Position numbers and translations under genes: made by a program. Shown piece by piece: positions 5,385-5,743 of a stretch of DNA of 5,743 nucleotides. The stretch lies in contig JBAZDQ010000085.1 of assembly GCA_041654355.1 (NCBI GenBank), positions 1-5,743 on the forward strand. The letters are read 5' to 3'. The number at the start of each line of letters is the position of its first letter. Position 1 is the stretch's first letter. Source of the DNA: DMER64 sp041654355 (GTDB lineage: Bacteria; Bacteroidota; Bacteroidia; Bacteroidales; UBA932). The notes beneath the pieces are model-generated. The model was given only the letters and a program-made list of their open reading frames with translations. It was not told the origin of the DNA and did not search any database.

Positions 5385-5398
5385 TTTGTCATAAAGAT
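5385..5398 (-). promoter_or_regulatory. CRISPR array promoter box, exact copy of the cas promoter box
   Basis: ATCTTTATGACAAA on the minus strand contains the TATA-like CTTTATGA (5396-5389) and would start transcription around 5370-5365, about 90 nt before the first repeat. The same 14 bases occur at 4528-4515 ahead of cas8b. TGTC follows 31 bases after the start of CTTTATGA here (5365-5362) and 32 bases after it in the cas promoter (4494-4491), so the resemblance goes beyond the TATA box. Confidence 0.6.
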
Positions 5399-5569
5399 AT
5401 CCTGGGCGGGGCGGAAGGGCCCCTGGAGCACCATAAGAGACCCTGCCGCGAATCAAAGCAAAAACCTCCGGCAAAGATCCCAAACAAAGGCCGCCCCGCC
5501 GAGATCGCCCGGCCCGCGCCCCCCCGCTCCCGGGAGACCGGCCGGATCCGGGAACCGGCGATCCGATCC

Positions 5570-5594
5570 CGGGGCCATTTCCGATCCGGCCCCG
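5570..5594. repeat. 7-bp GC inverted repeat
   Basis: CGGGGCC (5570-5576) and GGCCCCG (5588-5594) are perfect inverted repeats around 11 nt. In DNA this GC-rich a stem of this size can arise by chance. No T-run follows on either strand, so no function is assigned. Confidence 0.35.
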
Positions 5595-5639
5595 CAGCAC
5601 GGCGATCCGGGGCGCGGATCTCACGATCTGCACATGCAG

Positions 5640-5646
5640 AAAAAAA
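5640..5646 (-). terminator. T7 tract, probable terminator of the upstream minus-strand gene
   Basis: On the minus strand seven Ts begin 11 nt after the TGA at 5660-5658. Archaeal transcription ends at T-runs without needing a hairpin. Immediately beyond it is a 6-bp inverted repeat, TCTGCA (5627-5632) and TGCAGA (5635-5640). This would separate the upstream gene from the CRISPR promoter. Confidence 0.5.
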
Positions 5647-5657
5647 GGGGGTCGGGA

Positions 5658-5743
5658 TCAGGAGCGGGGCTTTCGCACCATCCGGGGGGTCCATCCCGGG
5701 GGATGCACCCGGGCGGGCTTCTCCGGCTCGACGTCCCCGATCT
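5658..5743 (-). CDS. C-terminal fragment of an unidentified protein (5' part outside window)
   Basis: Twenty-seven codons run from the window edge to a TGA at 5660-5658, giving a tail that reads IGDVEPEKPARVHPPG followed by WTPRMVRKPRS. Support for coding: about nine in ten third positions are G or C, as expected for a gene in GC-rich DNA; the peptide has a plausible charged and proline-rich composition; and a T7 tract follows the stop at once. The plus strand also has an open frame here (ATG at 5634), but its product is glycine- and serine-rich and looks like a shadow. I do not recognise the protein. It is separated from the CRISPR locus by a likely terminator, so it need not be related to it. 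Confidence 0.5.
   Translation of the reverse strand, partial: IGDVEPEKPARVHPPGWTPRMVRKPRS

Larger units (their letters stand above)
5278..5398 (-). promoter_or_regulatory. CRISPR leader
   Basis: This 121-bp stretch lies against the conserved end of the array and is more AT-rich than its surroundings, with runs such as GATTTTT, AATTATT and CTATATCAATT on the plus strand. It carries the array's TATA-like box, a G/C hairpin and the adaptation-side junction. No motif for integration factors is recognised. Its role follows from position and from repeat conservation at this side. Confidence 0.75.
5399..5657. other. GC-rich intergenic region, no gene recognised
   Basis: Between the leader box and the unidentified gene no convincing coding sequence is seen. 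A minus-strand reading frame with GGAGG (5469-5465) before a TTG runs through here but continues across leader and repeats, so it is taken as chance. The stretch holds a 5-bp GC stem (GGGGC 5408-5412 with GCCCC 5419-5423) just upstream of the leader promoter, a cluster of GATC sites, a 7-bp GC inverted repeat and a T7 tract on the minus strand. Confidence 0.6.

Noticed and set aside
5085..5633. Long minus-strand open frame running from the intergenic region through the leader into the array
   Set aside because: It is read through repeats and spacers, encodes the repeat as a peptide (LQGNFQQNKDSN) and changes character with each spacer. A GGAGG/TTG pair near 5469-5454 looks like a start, but the leader and array explain the sequence better.
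5634..5743. Plus-strand gene starting at ATG 5634
   Set aside because: No ribosome site precedes it, the peptide is glycine- and serine-rich, and codon third positions are less GC-biased than in the minus-strand frame, which also ends cleanly before a T-run.

Overview
This window holds one end of a type I-B CRISPR-Cas locus. All the recognisable genes lie on the minus strand of GC-rich DNA. The organism is probably a high-GC methanogenic archaeon of the Methanomicrobiales type. That is an inference from three things: the TM1802/Csh1-like Cas8b set, archaeal-style TATA elements (CTTTATGA) ahead of both the cas operon and the array, and strong Shine-Dalgarno sites matching an anti-SD of the CCUCC type. 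A GC-rich bacterium with a I-B system is not excluded.

Layout in the direction of transcription (high to low coordinates). At 5658-5743 is the 3' end of an unrecognised gene, followed by a T7 tract. Next comes about 240 bp of GC-rich intergenic DNA, then a CRISPR leader with its own TATA-like box (5389-5396). The CRISPR array spans 5277 down to 4543: eleven 37-bp repeats, nine spacers of 35-39 bp, and one repeat-repeat junction with no spacer. Repeats are uniform at the 5277 end and degenerate at the 4543 end, which puts the leader at the high-coordinate side. A 150-bp gap holds a second TATA-like box inside the same 14-bp sequence found in the leader. Then follow cas8b (4392-2368), cas7 (2371-1403), cas5 (1386-670) and the HD-domain part of cas3 (673 to the window edge). 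The operon is tightly coupled: ATGA overlap for cas8b/cas7, GTGA overlap for cas5/cas3, and a 16-nt gap for cas7/cas5.

How the parts work together. Pre-crRNA from the array would be cut to give spacers with an 8-nt ATTCCAAC-type handle. Cas5, Cas7 and Cas8b would form Cascade around the crRNA, and Cas3 would degrade the bound target. A further product is very likely hidden inside cas8b. An ATG at 2823 preceded by AGGAG at 8-nt spacing would yield the last 151 residues as a separate small subunit (Cas11b), as is established for other I-B, I-C and I-D systems.

No cas6, cas4, cas1 or cas2 is visible; they may lie beyond position 1. The points most worth a second look are the internal cas11 start, the 14-bp promoter box shared by array and operon, the dyad and direct repeats in the cas promoter/5' UTR, the zero-length spacer, and start signals that parallel Cascade stoichiometry.
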